A stretch of 34,983 nucleotides of DNA from Bacteroidia bacterium (GTDB lineage Bacteria; Bacteroidota; Bacteroidia; Bacteroidales; Bacteroidaceae), in contig RZZX01000019.1 in NCBI GenBank assembly GCA_009929715.1, forward strand, positions 1 through 34,983, read 5' to 3'. The position numbers and the translations under genes were made by a program. Below are positions 16,991-25,060 of this stretch, one piece after another. Numbering within the stretch: the first letter of the stretch is position 1; each line of letters begins with the position of its first letter. The notes under the pieces were generated by a model. It was given only the letters and a program-made list of their open reading frames with translations, ran no database searches and was not told the DNA's origin.

Positions 16991-17521
16991 TTATAGTTCG
17001 ATTAATTTAACTCTATCGAATATTTCATAAATGCTTTGAACCTCTTTGGGGCAATTGGATAGAGCCTTCTCGAAAGAGTTTGTATCAGAATCGAAAGCCG
17101 AAATGGCTTTCTTTAGTATCTCTTCAAACTTTTTGGCGGCTTCCACGCTATTCAGCTGCTCTTTCTTTACATCTTTATAAAGTTGTTTCTCGATTTGGCA
17201 AACAGCTTTGTAGATTATTGGCTTGCGAATGATTTGCCGTTGTCTGGGATCTCCGGGTATAACTTCTTCGCGAAAGACATAGAGGTTAGTAAAAGTACGG
17301 TATAGGTAACCAGCCATCCCTCCGAACTTATAGTCGTTTTCGGCAGTTAATGCTTCCTGAGTAGGATTTTTAATTGTAGAATAGAACTCCCAATTCATCT
17401 CTTTGAGGGTCGGGTTTTCTTTACGTTCGTTTTTGACTGTTTTTTCTTTATCTAGACTATGAGCATGGACTCCTATAACTAGTACAAGAAAAATAGAAAT
17501 TAGAATTAAGTAAGCTTTCAT
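16991..17521 (-). CDS. Secreted protein of unknown family, 176 aa
   Basis: I do not recognise this family. MKAYLILISIFLVLVIGVHA is a clear signal peptide. The mature part is charged and mainly helical: a lysine/glutamate-rich start, then EDYKFGGMAGYLY-like aromatic segments (here ENDYKFGGMAGYLYRTFTN), a region QRQIIRKPIIYKAVCQIEKQ, and amphipathic helices to the end. Two cysteines are present. The gene lies 107 bp upstream of the SusC gene on the same strand and could be co-transcribed or separately expressed. It is divergent from the FecR gene across 310 bp. The context suggests an accessory role in the SusCD-phosphoesterase system, but nothing in the sequence proves this. Confidence 0.75.
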   Translation of the reverse strand: MKAYLILISIFLVLVIGVHAHSLDKEKTVKNERKENPTLKEMNWEFYSTIKNPTQEALTAENDYKFGGMAGYLYRTFTNLYVFREEVIPGDPRQRQIIRKPIIYKAVCQIEKQLYKDVKKEQLNSVEAAKKFEEILKKAISAFDSDTNSFEKALSNCPKEVQSIYEIFDRVKLIEL

Positions 17522-17831
17522 AAGTGTTTTAATTTAGTTCTGGTGCAAAGATCGAAAATGGATATTACAGAAAGGTATCGGGATGATGACATTTCTACTC
17601 GTCTTTCTTTATGGTCTTTTTATAAGTGTATAATCTCTCTTTTTTAATACTCAGTTATCTACGATTTGCTTTCTCTTTTTTTCTTTTTCAATTCTCTTTT
17701 TTGTTATTGTATGTTAAAAACTGATAGGACGTTAAATCTGATGTTGGGATAAGCAAGGTCGATGTGTATTTACTATAGATGTGCAAGAGATAGTTGAAAA
17801 TCAAATGAAATCAAATAAGTTGTTTTAAAAT
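17522..17831. other. 310-bp divergent intergenic region between the two SusCD loci
   Basis: No gene was seen. It must hold the promoters of the secreted-protein gene (-) and the FecR operon (+). No TAnnTTTG match faces FecR, which would fit control by an alternative (ECF) sigma factor. On the minus strand GATCTTTG near 17548-17555 is a one-mismatch -7 candidate for the secreted protein. A spaced direct repeat lies at 17713-17742, and the repeat-like GAAAATCAAAT/GAAATCAAAT lies near 17796-17816. Confidence 0.5.
17713..17742 (+). repeat. Spaced direct repeat upstream of the FecR operon
   Basis: GTTAAAAACTGAT (17713-17725) and GTTAAATCTGAT (17731-17742) recur with an 18-bp period, 90-120 bp before the FecR start. 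The arrangement resembles a binding site for a regulator or sigma factor, but it could be chance in AT-rich sequence. Confidence 0.35.
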
Positions 17832-18776
17832 ATGAAATCACGTATTAGGATAGAACGGTTGAAAAGGTTGTTGAATGTGGAGAAAACTACAAAGGAACGG
17901 AGTGATTTGTTGAAAATCGATTCTGTTCAGAGATTAATTTATGATCAATGGCAAGATAGTCAAGGTATACCTATAAATGGGGTTATGAAAGAGGCTATTT
18001 GGACTAAAATATCAGAGCGATGTTCTTCTTCTGACTCTTTTGATAAAAAACGCCGATTGAGTTATTGGTGGTATTCAATTGCAGCAGTAGCTCTTTTTTT
18101 AATAGGTATAGGAGCTTATTGGTTGCATTCCACCTCTACTTTTCGAGAAGAGAACATTCATGTTATAGCACGTGCGAATGAAGTTTATGTTCTTCCGGAT
18201 GGTTCTCGTGTTTTTATGTATCCTCGAAGCGAACTGACTTATCCTGAGAATTTTAAAAAGAATAGAATGATTTCTCTGAAAGGGAATGCTTTGTTCGATG
18301 TACAGAAAGATAAAAAGCACCCATTCAGAGTTCATCTAAAAGGGGCTTTTATTGAAGTTAAAGGCACTTCTTTTTTGGTTAAACAGACCGATTTAGAGCA
18401 TCATGAAATCATGTTGTTTACTGGTAGCATTGCTTTTAATGTGAAAGCATCAGGAAAAGAATTTTATTTAAAGCCTATGCAGAAAATAAATTATAACTCG
18501 ATTAATTCTGAAGTTAAGACGGTTGATATGCCAGGTTTTAGTTTCAAGGATGGTCGATATAATTTCGTTGACATTCCTTTAAAAAGCCTTGTTGATCTGA
18601 TTAATGAAATTTATGGTTCAACAGTTATTTTAGAGACTCAGTTGGATGCGAATACCACTTTTACAGGAAGTATTAGGTATGATGAAACGTTGGAAGACGT
18701 ATTGGGTAAAATATGCTTTAGTTTGAATTTAACAAAAAAACACTTGCAAGATAAAACGGTAATTTGTTTACAATAA
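17832..18776 (+). CDS. FecR family anti-sigma factor with DUF4974 domain, 314 aa
   Basis: The domain order is an N-terminal cytoplasmic segment (1-78), one transmembrane helix (YWWYSIAAVALFLIGIGAYW, 78-97), a periplasmic FecR domain (about 114-215, with VYVLPDGSRVFMYPRSELTYP and GTSFLVKQ) and a C-terminal DUF4974 region (about 242-314: VDIPLKSLVDLINEIYGSTV). Such proteins hold an ECF sigma factor at the inner membrane and release it when the STN domain of the partner SusC reports substrate binding. The STN-containing SusC gene begins 31 bp downstream. No sigma gene precedes it; the nearest is at 28083, nearly 10 kb away at the end of the locus. Length is normal. Confidence 0.95.
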   Translation: MKSRIRIERLKRLLNVEKTTKERSDLLKIDSVQRLIYDQWQDSQGIPINGVMKEAIWTKISERCSSSDSFDKKRRLSYWWYSIAAVALFLIGIGAYWLHSTSTFREENIHVIARANEVYVLPDGSRVFMYPRSELTYPENFKKNRMISLKGNALFDVQKDKKHPFRVHLKGAFIEVKGTSFLVKQTDLEHHEIMLFTGSIAFNVKASGKEFYLKPMQKINYNSINSEVKTVDMPGFSFKDGRYNFVDIPLKSLVDLINEIYGSTVILETQLDANTTFTGSIRYDETLEDVLGKICFSLNLTKKHLQDKTVICLQ

Positions 18777-18807
18777 TTTATTAACTTTTAATCTAATTAC
18801 AAAAAAC

Positions 18808-21800
18808 ATGAAGAGTTTATTATTTAACTTCTCCGAGCGGTATATTAAGTATATCGTTTTCGTTCTGTTATTCTATTCAGTAAATGTGTTTGCTGTACAA
18901 AATAGAATTTCCTTGAAAGGTCGCTCTATTAGTGTAGTTCAAGCTGTAAAACTGATAGAAAAGAGTAGTAACTATAAGTTTTTTTATAATGTATCTGAAT
19001 TAAAGGACAAGGTTTTGACTAATATTGATTGTGCTGGTACGATTGATGAAGTTCTGAATTCTATTTTTACTGGTAGTAACATCGCTTATTTAATAAAGGG
19101 TAATGAGGTTGTTCTTAAAGTTGAGAAACAAACTGTTCAGCAGACAAAGAAGTCTAAGCTGATAGGTGTAGTTACTGATTCTTCAACAGGTGAGACGATA
19201 CCAGGTGCTTCTGTTTTAGTTAAGGGTACACAGAAGGGTACAACAACTGATTTAGATGGTAAATTTGAAATAGCAGCAAATTCTGATGATGTACTCATTA
19301 TTTCTTTTATAGGATATACTAAAAAAGAGATAAAAGTTGGTAAACAAAAGGTCTTGACTGTTACGTTAACCAATGATACAAAGTTGTTAGATGAGGTTGT
19401 TGTGACGGCTTTTGGTACAGGCCAGAAGAAAGAGACTGTTACTGGATCTATTCAATCTGTTAGACCAACAGATTTAAAAGTTCCTTCTGCTAACTTATCG
19501 ACTGCTTTCGCCGGAAGATTGTCTGGAGTTATTGCTTATCAACGGAGCGGTGAACCAGGAAATAATGGCGCTGATTTTTTTATTCGTGGAGTGGCTACCA
19601 TGAATGGAATGACTTCTCCTTTGATTGTTTTGGATGGTGTTGAAATCTCAAAATCCGATTTAAATTCACTTGATCCAGAGGTTATCGAGAGTTTCTCTGT
19701 CTTAAAAGACGCTACCGCTTCTGCGATGTATGGAACCCGTGGAGCTAATGGCGTTTTAATAATTAAAACCAAATCTGGTTCGGACTTAGAGAAACCTGTT
19801 ATCGGCGTGCGTGTTGAGGGATATGTTAATACACCTATTAAACGTCCTAGAACGGTTGATGCAGCGACTTTTATGAGAATGTATAATGAGGCTGTTACGA
19901 ATCAAGGTACAGGGGCTGTTCTCTATTCTGATGAAAAAATTAATGGTACTATTAATCATTTGGATCCGTATGTCTTTCCTAATGTCAATTGGTATGATGA
20001 AATATTTAAAAGTGCAACTTTCAATCAAAAAGCCAATTTCAATGTTCGGGGGGGAACTTCTAAGGTTACTTATTTTATGAATATGAATGTCAATCATGAA
20101 ACAGGTATGCTGAAAGATCGTTCGAGGGATTTTTTCTCTTATAAAAACAACATTGATTACATGAAGTATGCGTTTCAAAATAATGTTGATTTCCATTTAT
20201 CAAAATCATCGACTCTCTCTTTGCACTTGAATGTTCAGCTTAATAGCATGCATGGTCCTTTAACTTCAAGTGATGGTGGAGGTATTGATGGCATTTTTAA
20301 TGCTATTATGGGAACAAATCCTGTCGATTTTCCGATTATGTATCCTAAGGGGAACGATGATTGGTATCATTGGGGGGGGATTCTAGCTGGTAATTTTAAT
20401 CCTGTTAATCCCGTGGCTTTGGCATCAGCGGGTTACAAAGACACCTTTGAAAGTACCGTTGTAGCAAACATCGATTGGGATCAGAAATTGGACTTTATAA
20501 CTAAGGGATTGAGCTTTAAATCATTGATTTCTTTTAAAAATTGGTCATCTAATGCAAAATATCGTTTCCAGGGTTATAATAAATATCAGCTGACCGATTA
20601 TGAAAAGAATGACGATGGTTCATATACCTATACCAATACAGCTATTGGCACTCCAACAAATCATACTTTAGATTCTTTCTTTTCAACCAGTGGTGACCGG
20701 AAGTTTTATATTCAAGGGTATTTTAATTATGATCGGACTTTTGGTGATCACCACGTGGCCGGAATGCTTCTTTATAATCAAGATGAATTTAATTCTAATG
20801 TAAACTCATCACTGATTGCTTCTTTACCAAAACGTCGTATGGGTATGGCTTTCAGAGCATCTTATGATTACTCTAACCGGTATATGTTTGAATTTAATGC
20901 TGGATATAATGGGTCTGAGAATTTTGCGAAAGGACATCGTTGGGGATTCTTTCCTTCGGTTTCGTTAGGATGGAATGTTAGTCAAGAGAAATTTTGGACT
21001 TCTTTAAATGAGGTTGTTTCTAACTTTAAATTAAGAGGATCATATGGTTTAGTTGGCAATGATCAGATAGGTAGCGATCGTTTTATTTACATGTCTGTAG
21101 TGAAGTTGAATGATAGTCCAAGTTATACTACAGGGTATGGAGGAACAACGGAAGAGCATAAGGGACCTACATTTACACGGTTTGAAAATAAAGATATAAC
21201 ATGGGAGGTTGGCCGTAAATTAAATTTGGGTGTCGACTTGCAATTCTTTAATGAATTGAATTTGACAATTGATGCTTTTAGAGAAATAAGAAGCAACATC
21301 TTCCAACAGAAAAATTCGATACCTAATTATCTAGGAACATCTAATACGGTTATTTATGGGAATTTAGCCAAGGTTAAGAACTGGGGATTTGACTTGGCTT
21401 TAGATTATGGGAAAAGCATTAATAAAGATTTGTCTGTCCAATTTAAGAGCACCTTTACTTTTGCTCGAAATAAGGTGTTGGAGTACGATGAGGCTGCAAG
21501 TTTGCGACCAGCTTTATCTAAAGTTGGAAAGAGCTTAAACACTTCTTTGGGGTATGTTTCAGATGGATTATTTATTGATGATGCTGATGTAAAAAATGGA
21601 CCGACGTCACAGCTTGCCAATATCACTGTGGCGCCAGGCGATATTAAATATGTTGACCAACCAGATTCTGAGGGGAATTACGATGGCAAAATTACGGCCG
21701 ATGATAGAGTTTCTATTGGTTACCCAACCGTACCTGAGATTATTTATGGCTTTGGCCCTTCTGTGAAATGGTTGAATTGGGATTTCTCAGTCTTCTTCCA

Positions 21801-22185
21801 AGGCCAAACCAATGTGTCTTTAATGATGAATGGGTTTGAACCTTTTGGAACGCAAAGCAAAATGAATGTCTTGGGGTGGATTGCTAGTGATTATTGGAGT
21901 AAAGAGAACCAAAATATCAATGCCAGTTATCCTAGATTAACTCAGTACAACAACCATAATAACATGCAAAATTCAACTTATTGGTTGCGTGATGCCTCTT
22001 TCTTAAAACTAAAAACGGCCGAAATAGGATTTACATATAAAGGCGCACGTCTTTACATCAGTGGATCTAATTTATTGACTTTCTCTAAATTTAAATTATG
22101 GGATCCAGAAATGGGAGGTGGAAAAGGGATGGCATATCCCACCCAACGTACCTTTAATCTAGGTCTTCAAGTATCATTTAAATAA
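18808..22185 (+). CDS. SusC/RagA TonB-linked transporter with STN signalling domain, 1125 aa
   Basis: After a signal peptide ending near NVFA (residue 29) comes an STN domain (about 33-106: ISLKGRSISVVQAVKLIEKS to AYLIKGNEVVLKVE), which in this family contacts FecR. A carboxypeptidase-regulatory-like domain follows (117-190) and then EVVVTAFG (196-203). The plug contains SPLIVLDGVEISKSD and ASAMYGTRGANGVLIIKTKS, and the barrel ends in NLGLQVSFK. This is the outer-membrane channel and probably the substrate sensor of the M60 locus. It lies 31 bp after FecR and 17 bp before SusD, consistent with one operon. It is distinctly AT-rich compared with the genes outside the locus. Confidence 0.96.
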   Translation: MKSLLFNFSERYIKYIVFVLLFYSVNVFAVQNRISLKGRSISVVQAVKLIEKSSNYKFFYNVSELKDKVLTNIDCAGTIDEVLNSIFTGSNIAYLIKGNEVVLKVEKQTVQQTKKSKLIGVVTDSSTGETIPGASVLVKGTQKGTTTDLDGKFEIAANSDDVLIISFIGYTKKEIKVGKQKVLTVTLTNDTKLLDEVVVTAFGTGQKKETVTGSIQSVRPTDLKVPSANLSTAFAGRLSGVIAYQRSGEPGNNGADFFIRGVATMNGMTSPLIVLDGVEISKSDLNSLDPEVIESFSVLKDATASAMYGTRGANGVLIIKTKSGSDLEKPVIGVRVEGYVNTPIKRPRTVDAATFMRMYNEAVTNQGTGAVLYSDEKINGTINHLDPYVFPNVNWYDEIFKSATFNQKANFNVRGGTSKVTYFMNMNVNHETGMLKDRSRDFFSYKNNIDYMKYAFQNNVDFHLSKSSTLSLHLNVQLNSMHGPLTSSDGGGIDGIFNAIMGTNPVDFPIMYPKGNDDWYHWGGILAGNFNPVNPVALASAGYKDTFESTVVANIDWDQKLDFITKGLSFKSLISFKNWSSNAKYRFQGYNKYQLTDYEKNDDGSYTYTNTAIGTPTNHTLDSFFSTSGDRKFYIQGYFNYDRTFGDHHVAGMLLYNQDEFNSNVNSSLIASLPKRRMGMAFRASYDYSNRYMFEFNAGYNGSENFAKGHRWGFFPSVSLGWNVSQEKFWTSLNEVVSNFKLRGSYGLVGNDQIGSDRFIYMSVVKLNDSPSYTTGYGGTTEEHKGPTFTRFENKDITWEVGRKLNLGVDLQFFNELNLTIDAFREIRSNIFQQKNSIPNYLGTSNTVIYGNLAKVKNWGFDLALDYGKSINKDLSVQFKSTFTFARNKVLEYDEAASLRPALSKVGKSLNTSLGYVSDGLFIDDADVKNGPTSQLANITVAPGDIKYVDQPDSEGNYDGKITADDRVSIGYPTVPEIIYGFGPSVKWLNWDFSVFFQGQTNVSLMMNGFEPFGTQSKMNVLGWIASDYWSKENQNINASYPRLTQYNNHNNMQNSTYWLRDASFLKLKTAEIGFTYKGARLYISGSNLLTFSKFKLWDPEMGGGKGMAYPTQRTFNLGLQVSFK

Positions 22186-22202
22186 CGCTAAAAACTCTAT
22201 GT

Positions 22203-24104
22203 ATGAAAACATTTTATAATATATTAGTTTATTCTTTATTGATTATTCTTTCTTCATCTTGCAACTATTTAGATGTTGTTCCTGATGAAGTGACAACAGA
22301 GAAAGATGCTTTTGCAGATCAGTATGCAGCTCGTGATTTTTTGTATTCATGTTACGGGTATCTACCACAATCAAATTCGGCTTCAGCAAGTTTGGACTTA
22401 TTGACAGGAGACGAGGTAATTACAGCTTTTGAACACGAAACATTCGCAGCTTTCCCGAAAGGCAATTATACGGCTTCTAATCCTGTGATTTCTTATTGGA
22501 ATTACTTTTTTCAAGGCTTAAGACAGTGCTATATGTTGCAGGATAATTTGGATAAAGTGCCTGGATTGGCGGATAATTTAAAGAGTGATTATCGAGCTCA
22601 ATTAAAATTTCTAATAGCCTATTATCATTATCAATTGGCTCGTTGTTACGGATCTATTATTTTAGTTAAAGAAACTCCTCTTATTACAACACCTATTGAG
22701 CAATACGCTGGTCGCGTTCCATACGACGAATGTGTGGATTGGATTTGTGGCTTATTGGATGAAGCTGCTAAGGAACTACCTGCAATACGTACTAATAAAT
22801 CTCAATTTGGACTAGCTACGAGTGTTGCTGCTAAGGCTGTTAAAGCTAAAATGTTGTTGTATGCTGCGTCACCCTTGTTTAATGGTAATGCTGAATTTTA
22901 TAAAGATTTTAAAGATAAAAATGGAACTCTTTTAATGCCTGTAACTTACGATCCAAATAAATGGTTGAGAGCCCGTGATGCAATTAAAGAAGCGATTGAC
23001 TTGGCCGAAGCTAATGGGTATGGTCTTTATACAAAGACAGATTATAAAGACGGAGAAGATGATGCTAATAAATATCCAAAAGTTGGTCCGGAACGTTGTC
23101 TACGCACCCAATTAGTCGATTGGCAATCTCGAAACCCAGAGGTTTTACTTGCCGAAACACGTTCGGAAGGTAGCTATGGTATTCAGAATAAATCATTACC
23201 TTTTGTTGAAGATGGTTGGGCGTGGAATGGTGTCGCTCCAACGTGGGCCATGCTAAATCGTTTTTATACTAAAAATGGTTTGCCTTGGGATGAGGATCCT
23301 GAATTTAAGGATAAAAACAAGCTTGGTCTCGTTACTGTCAATGAATCTCATGCAGAACAAGCACAAGTCGGGGCTAAAACAATCAATTTTAACCTAGATA
23401 GAGAGCCTCGTTATTATGCTTGGATTGCTTTTCAAGGAGGGTATTATGAGGTGTTAAATAATGCAACAACCCCAGCTTATACGATGTCTGAAGATGGACG
23501 CGTGGTTTGTGATTTTGTATTAGGAGGAAACTGTAGCCGTGGTACCTCTTCTGTTCAGAGACCCGGTAATTATTCTCCATCGGGTTATTTAAATAAAAAA
23601 GGTGTAGATCCTAATACTATTGTTGGTAAAAGTGGCACTTCACTCAATTTATATCCTTGGCCTATTATCCGGTTGACAGATCTTTATTTAGCTTATGCTG
23701 AAGCTTGTGTAGAGGTAGGTACTTCAAAAGATTTAGAAGAGGCAAAATCGTTTCTTAATACTATTAGAGAACGGGCTGGAATACCCAAAGTTGAAGAATC
23801 TTGGCAAGGGGTTGCAGAGTTAAATCAAAGCAAATTACGGCAAATTGTTCGGCAAGAGAGAATGGTTGAATTGTATCTTGAAAATCAGAATTTTTGGGAT
23901 ATGAGGCGGTGGTTATTAGCTAAAAATTATTTTGGAGTGCAAGCCCAAGGTTTGAATATAGCAGCTTCTACTATTGAAGATTTTGCTAAGCTTAAAACAA
24001 TTCAATTTGAACGTAAGTTTGAAGCTCCAGTTCAATATCTTTTGCCTATTCCAAGTGCAGATGTTAATAGAAATCCTAAGTTAGTCAATAATCCTGGTTA
24101 TTAA
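22203..24104 (+). CDS. RagB/SusD family nutrient-uptake lipoprotein, 633 aa
   Basis: The lipobox LSSSC places the lipidated Cys at residue 20, followed by NYLDVVPDEVTTEKDAF, the usual start of RagB/SusD proteins. The helical body includes FLIAYYHYQLARCYGSIILV and the C-terminal SusD signature region with RLTDLYLAYAEACVEVG, FLNTIRERAGIP and LRQIVRQERMVELYLENQNF-type sequence, ending with LLPIPSADVNRNPKLVNNPGY. It should cap the STN-type SusC channel at the cell surface and bind the substrate. It is followed 18 bp later by an F5/8C lipoprotein. Slightly long for SusD but within the family range. Confidence 0.96.
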   Translation: MKTFYNILVYSLLIILSSSCNYLDVVPDEVTTEKDAFADQYAARDFLYSCYGYLPQSNSASASLDLLTGDEVITAFEHETFAAFPKGNYTASNPVISYWNYFFQGLRQCYMLQDNLDKVPGLADNLKSDYRAQLKFLIAYYHYQLARCYGSIILVKETPLITTPIEQYAGRVPYDECVDWICGLLDEAAKELPAIRTNKSQFGLATSVAAKAVKAKMLLYAASPLFNGNAEFYKDFKDKNGTLLMPVTYDPNKWLRARDAIKEAIDLAEANGYGLYTKTDYKDGEDDANKYPKVGPERCLRTQLVDWQSRNPEVLLAETRSEGSYGIQNKSLPFVEDGWAWNGVAPTWAMLNRFYTKNGLPWDEDPEFKDKNKLGLVTVNESHAEQAQVGAKTINFNLDREPRYYAWIAFQGGYYEVLNNATTPAYTMSEDGRVVCDFVLGGNCSRGTSSVQRPGNYSPSGYLNKKGVDPNTIVGKSGTSLNLYPWPIIRLTDLYLAYAEACVEVGTSKDLEEAKSFLNTIRERAGIPKVEESWQGVAELNQSKLRQIVRQERMVELYLENQNFWDMRRWLLAKNYFGVQAQGLNIAASTIEDFAKLKTIQFERKFEAPVQYLLPIPSADVNRNPKLVNNPGY

Positions 24105-24122
24105 GAATTTAAAAGTATAGAT

Positions 24123-25010
24123 ATGAAAAAGTTATTCTATTTTATATTAGGTGTTGTTTTTATAGGTTGCTCTGAGACGTCGAATGAGCCATTGCCTATT
24201 GATATAGACTATAGTTCTATTAAAACAGAATCAAAGCCAGGTGCTATCCGATTCCAATGGAGTACCCCCGATGATGCAAACTATAAATACGTTAAACTAT
24301 CTTATGTCATTCCAGACGGGAGAAAAGAGTGCGTTCGATTGGCCAGTAAATATGCCGACACCTTGTTGGTCGATCATTTACTAAACAGATATGGAGAACT
24401 AGAATTCGATTTTCAAGTATTTACAGCTGGGGGACAAGGTGGTTCTATTCATAAAGTAAAGGCTTCTGCTTTGCCTGCAGAGAAAATGACCAAAGTGGAT
24501 AAGTCTTCCATTTTAGTAGATAAAGCGCATGTTTGGACTGACTCTGAACAAGCCGACGATGGTCCTTTGAAAAATCTTGTAGATGGTGATCCTGCCACTT
24601 TTTTCCATATGCGGTGGCAAAGTGCAACCGATTATCCGCATTATATTGTGATTGATATGCAAAAAGAAATTCGTTCTTTGCAATTCTCTTATCAATGTCG
24701 TAATCATGGCAATAAGGACAATCCGAAGAGCATAAATGTTTATGGAAGCAACGAATTTGATGGTAAGAAATTTGTCCCGTCTGACTTTAGTTCTTGGAAA
24801 CTCTCTGAATTAAGGAATTTGCCTGATACTAAAGCTGCTCTTTTCCAATCAGAAACCATCGTCTCTGATAAATCGTTTAGATACGTCTGGCTTGAAATAA
24901 CAGAAAGTACCTCTGGTAAATGGTGGGTTGCTTTAGCTGAGTTATCTCTTTATAAGATAAAAATGAGTTCTTATGATCCGGAAACGGGAGAAACAACAGT
25001 GATTGAATAA
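24123..25010 (+). CDS. Surface lipoprotein with Fn3-like (DUF4959-type) and F5/8 type C domains, 295 aa
   Basis: A lipobox (VVFIGC) puts the lipidated Cys at residue 16. Residues about 25-118 form a beta-sandwich like those annotated DUF4959 in SusE-position proteins (PGAIRFQWSTPDDANYKYVK, VDHLLNRYGELEFDFQVFTA). Residues about 130-285 are a discoidin/F5/8C (CBM32-like) domain: NLVDGDPATFFHMRWQS, HYIVIDMQKEIRSLQFSYQC, FRYVWLEITEST. No catalytic domain is present. It takes the position of SusE/F-like surface glycan-binding proteins, 18 bp after SusD and before the M60 peptidase, so it probably binds glycans of the same glycoprotein substrate. The DUF label is from memory of the family pattern; the F5/8C call is firmer. 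Confidence 0.85.
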   Translation: MKKLFYFILGVVFIGCSETSNEPLPIDIDYSSIKTESKPGAIRFQWSTPDDANYKYVKLSYVIPDGRKECVRLASKYADTLLVDHLLNRYGELEFDFQVFTAGGQGGSIHKVKASALPAEKMTKVDKSSILVDKAHVWTDSEQADDGPLKNLVDGDPATFFHMRWQSATDYPHYIVIDMQKEIRSLQFSYQCRNHGNKDNPKSINVYGSNEFDGKKFVPSDFSSWKLSELRNLPDTKAALFQSETIVSDKSFRYVWLEITESTSGKWWVALAELSLYKIKMSSYDPETGETTVIE

Positions 25011-25030
25011 GTTAAATAGTGGGGATGTAC

Positions 25031-25038
25031 TATCTTTG
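25031..25038 (+). promoter_or_regulatory. Bacteroides-type -7 element before the M60 peptidase
   Basis: TATCTTTG matches TAnnTTTG inside the 50-bp gap after the F5/8C gene. A transcript would start near 25045, about 16 bases before ATG 25061. This favours that start over the in-frame ATG at 25019, and would give the peptidase expression independent of the FecR operon promoter. Confidence 0.5.
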
Positions 25039-25060
25039 TACATTCCCACATAAAAAATGT

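Noticed and set aside
19786-20196. 136-codon frame antisense to the STN-SusC gene
   Set aside because: Low-complexity isoleucine-rich sequence fully inside a well-supported gene; a shadow frame.
25019-25060. Start of the M60 peptidase at the upstream ATG 25019
   Set aside because: The extension places a non-signal segment before the lipoprotein signal and precedes the promoter element at 25031-25038.
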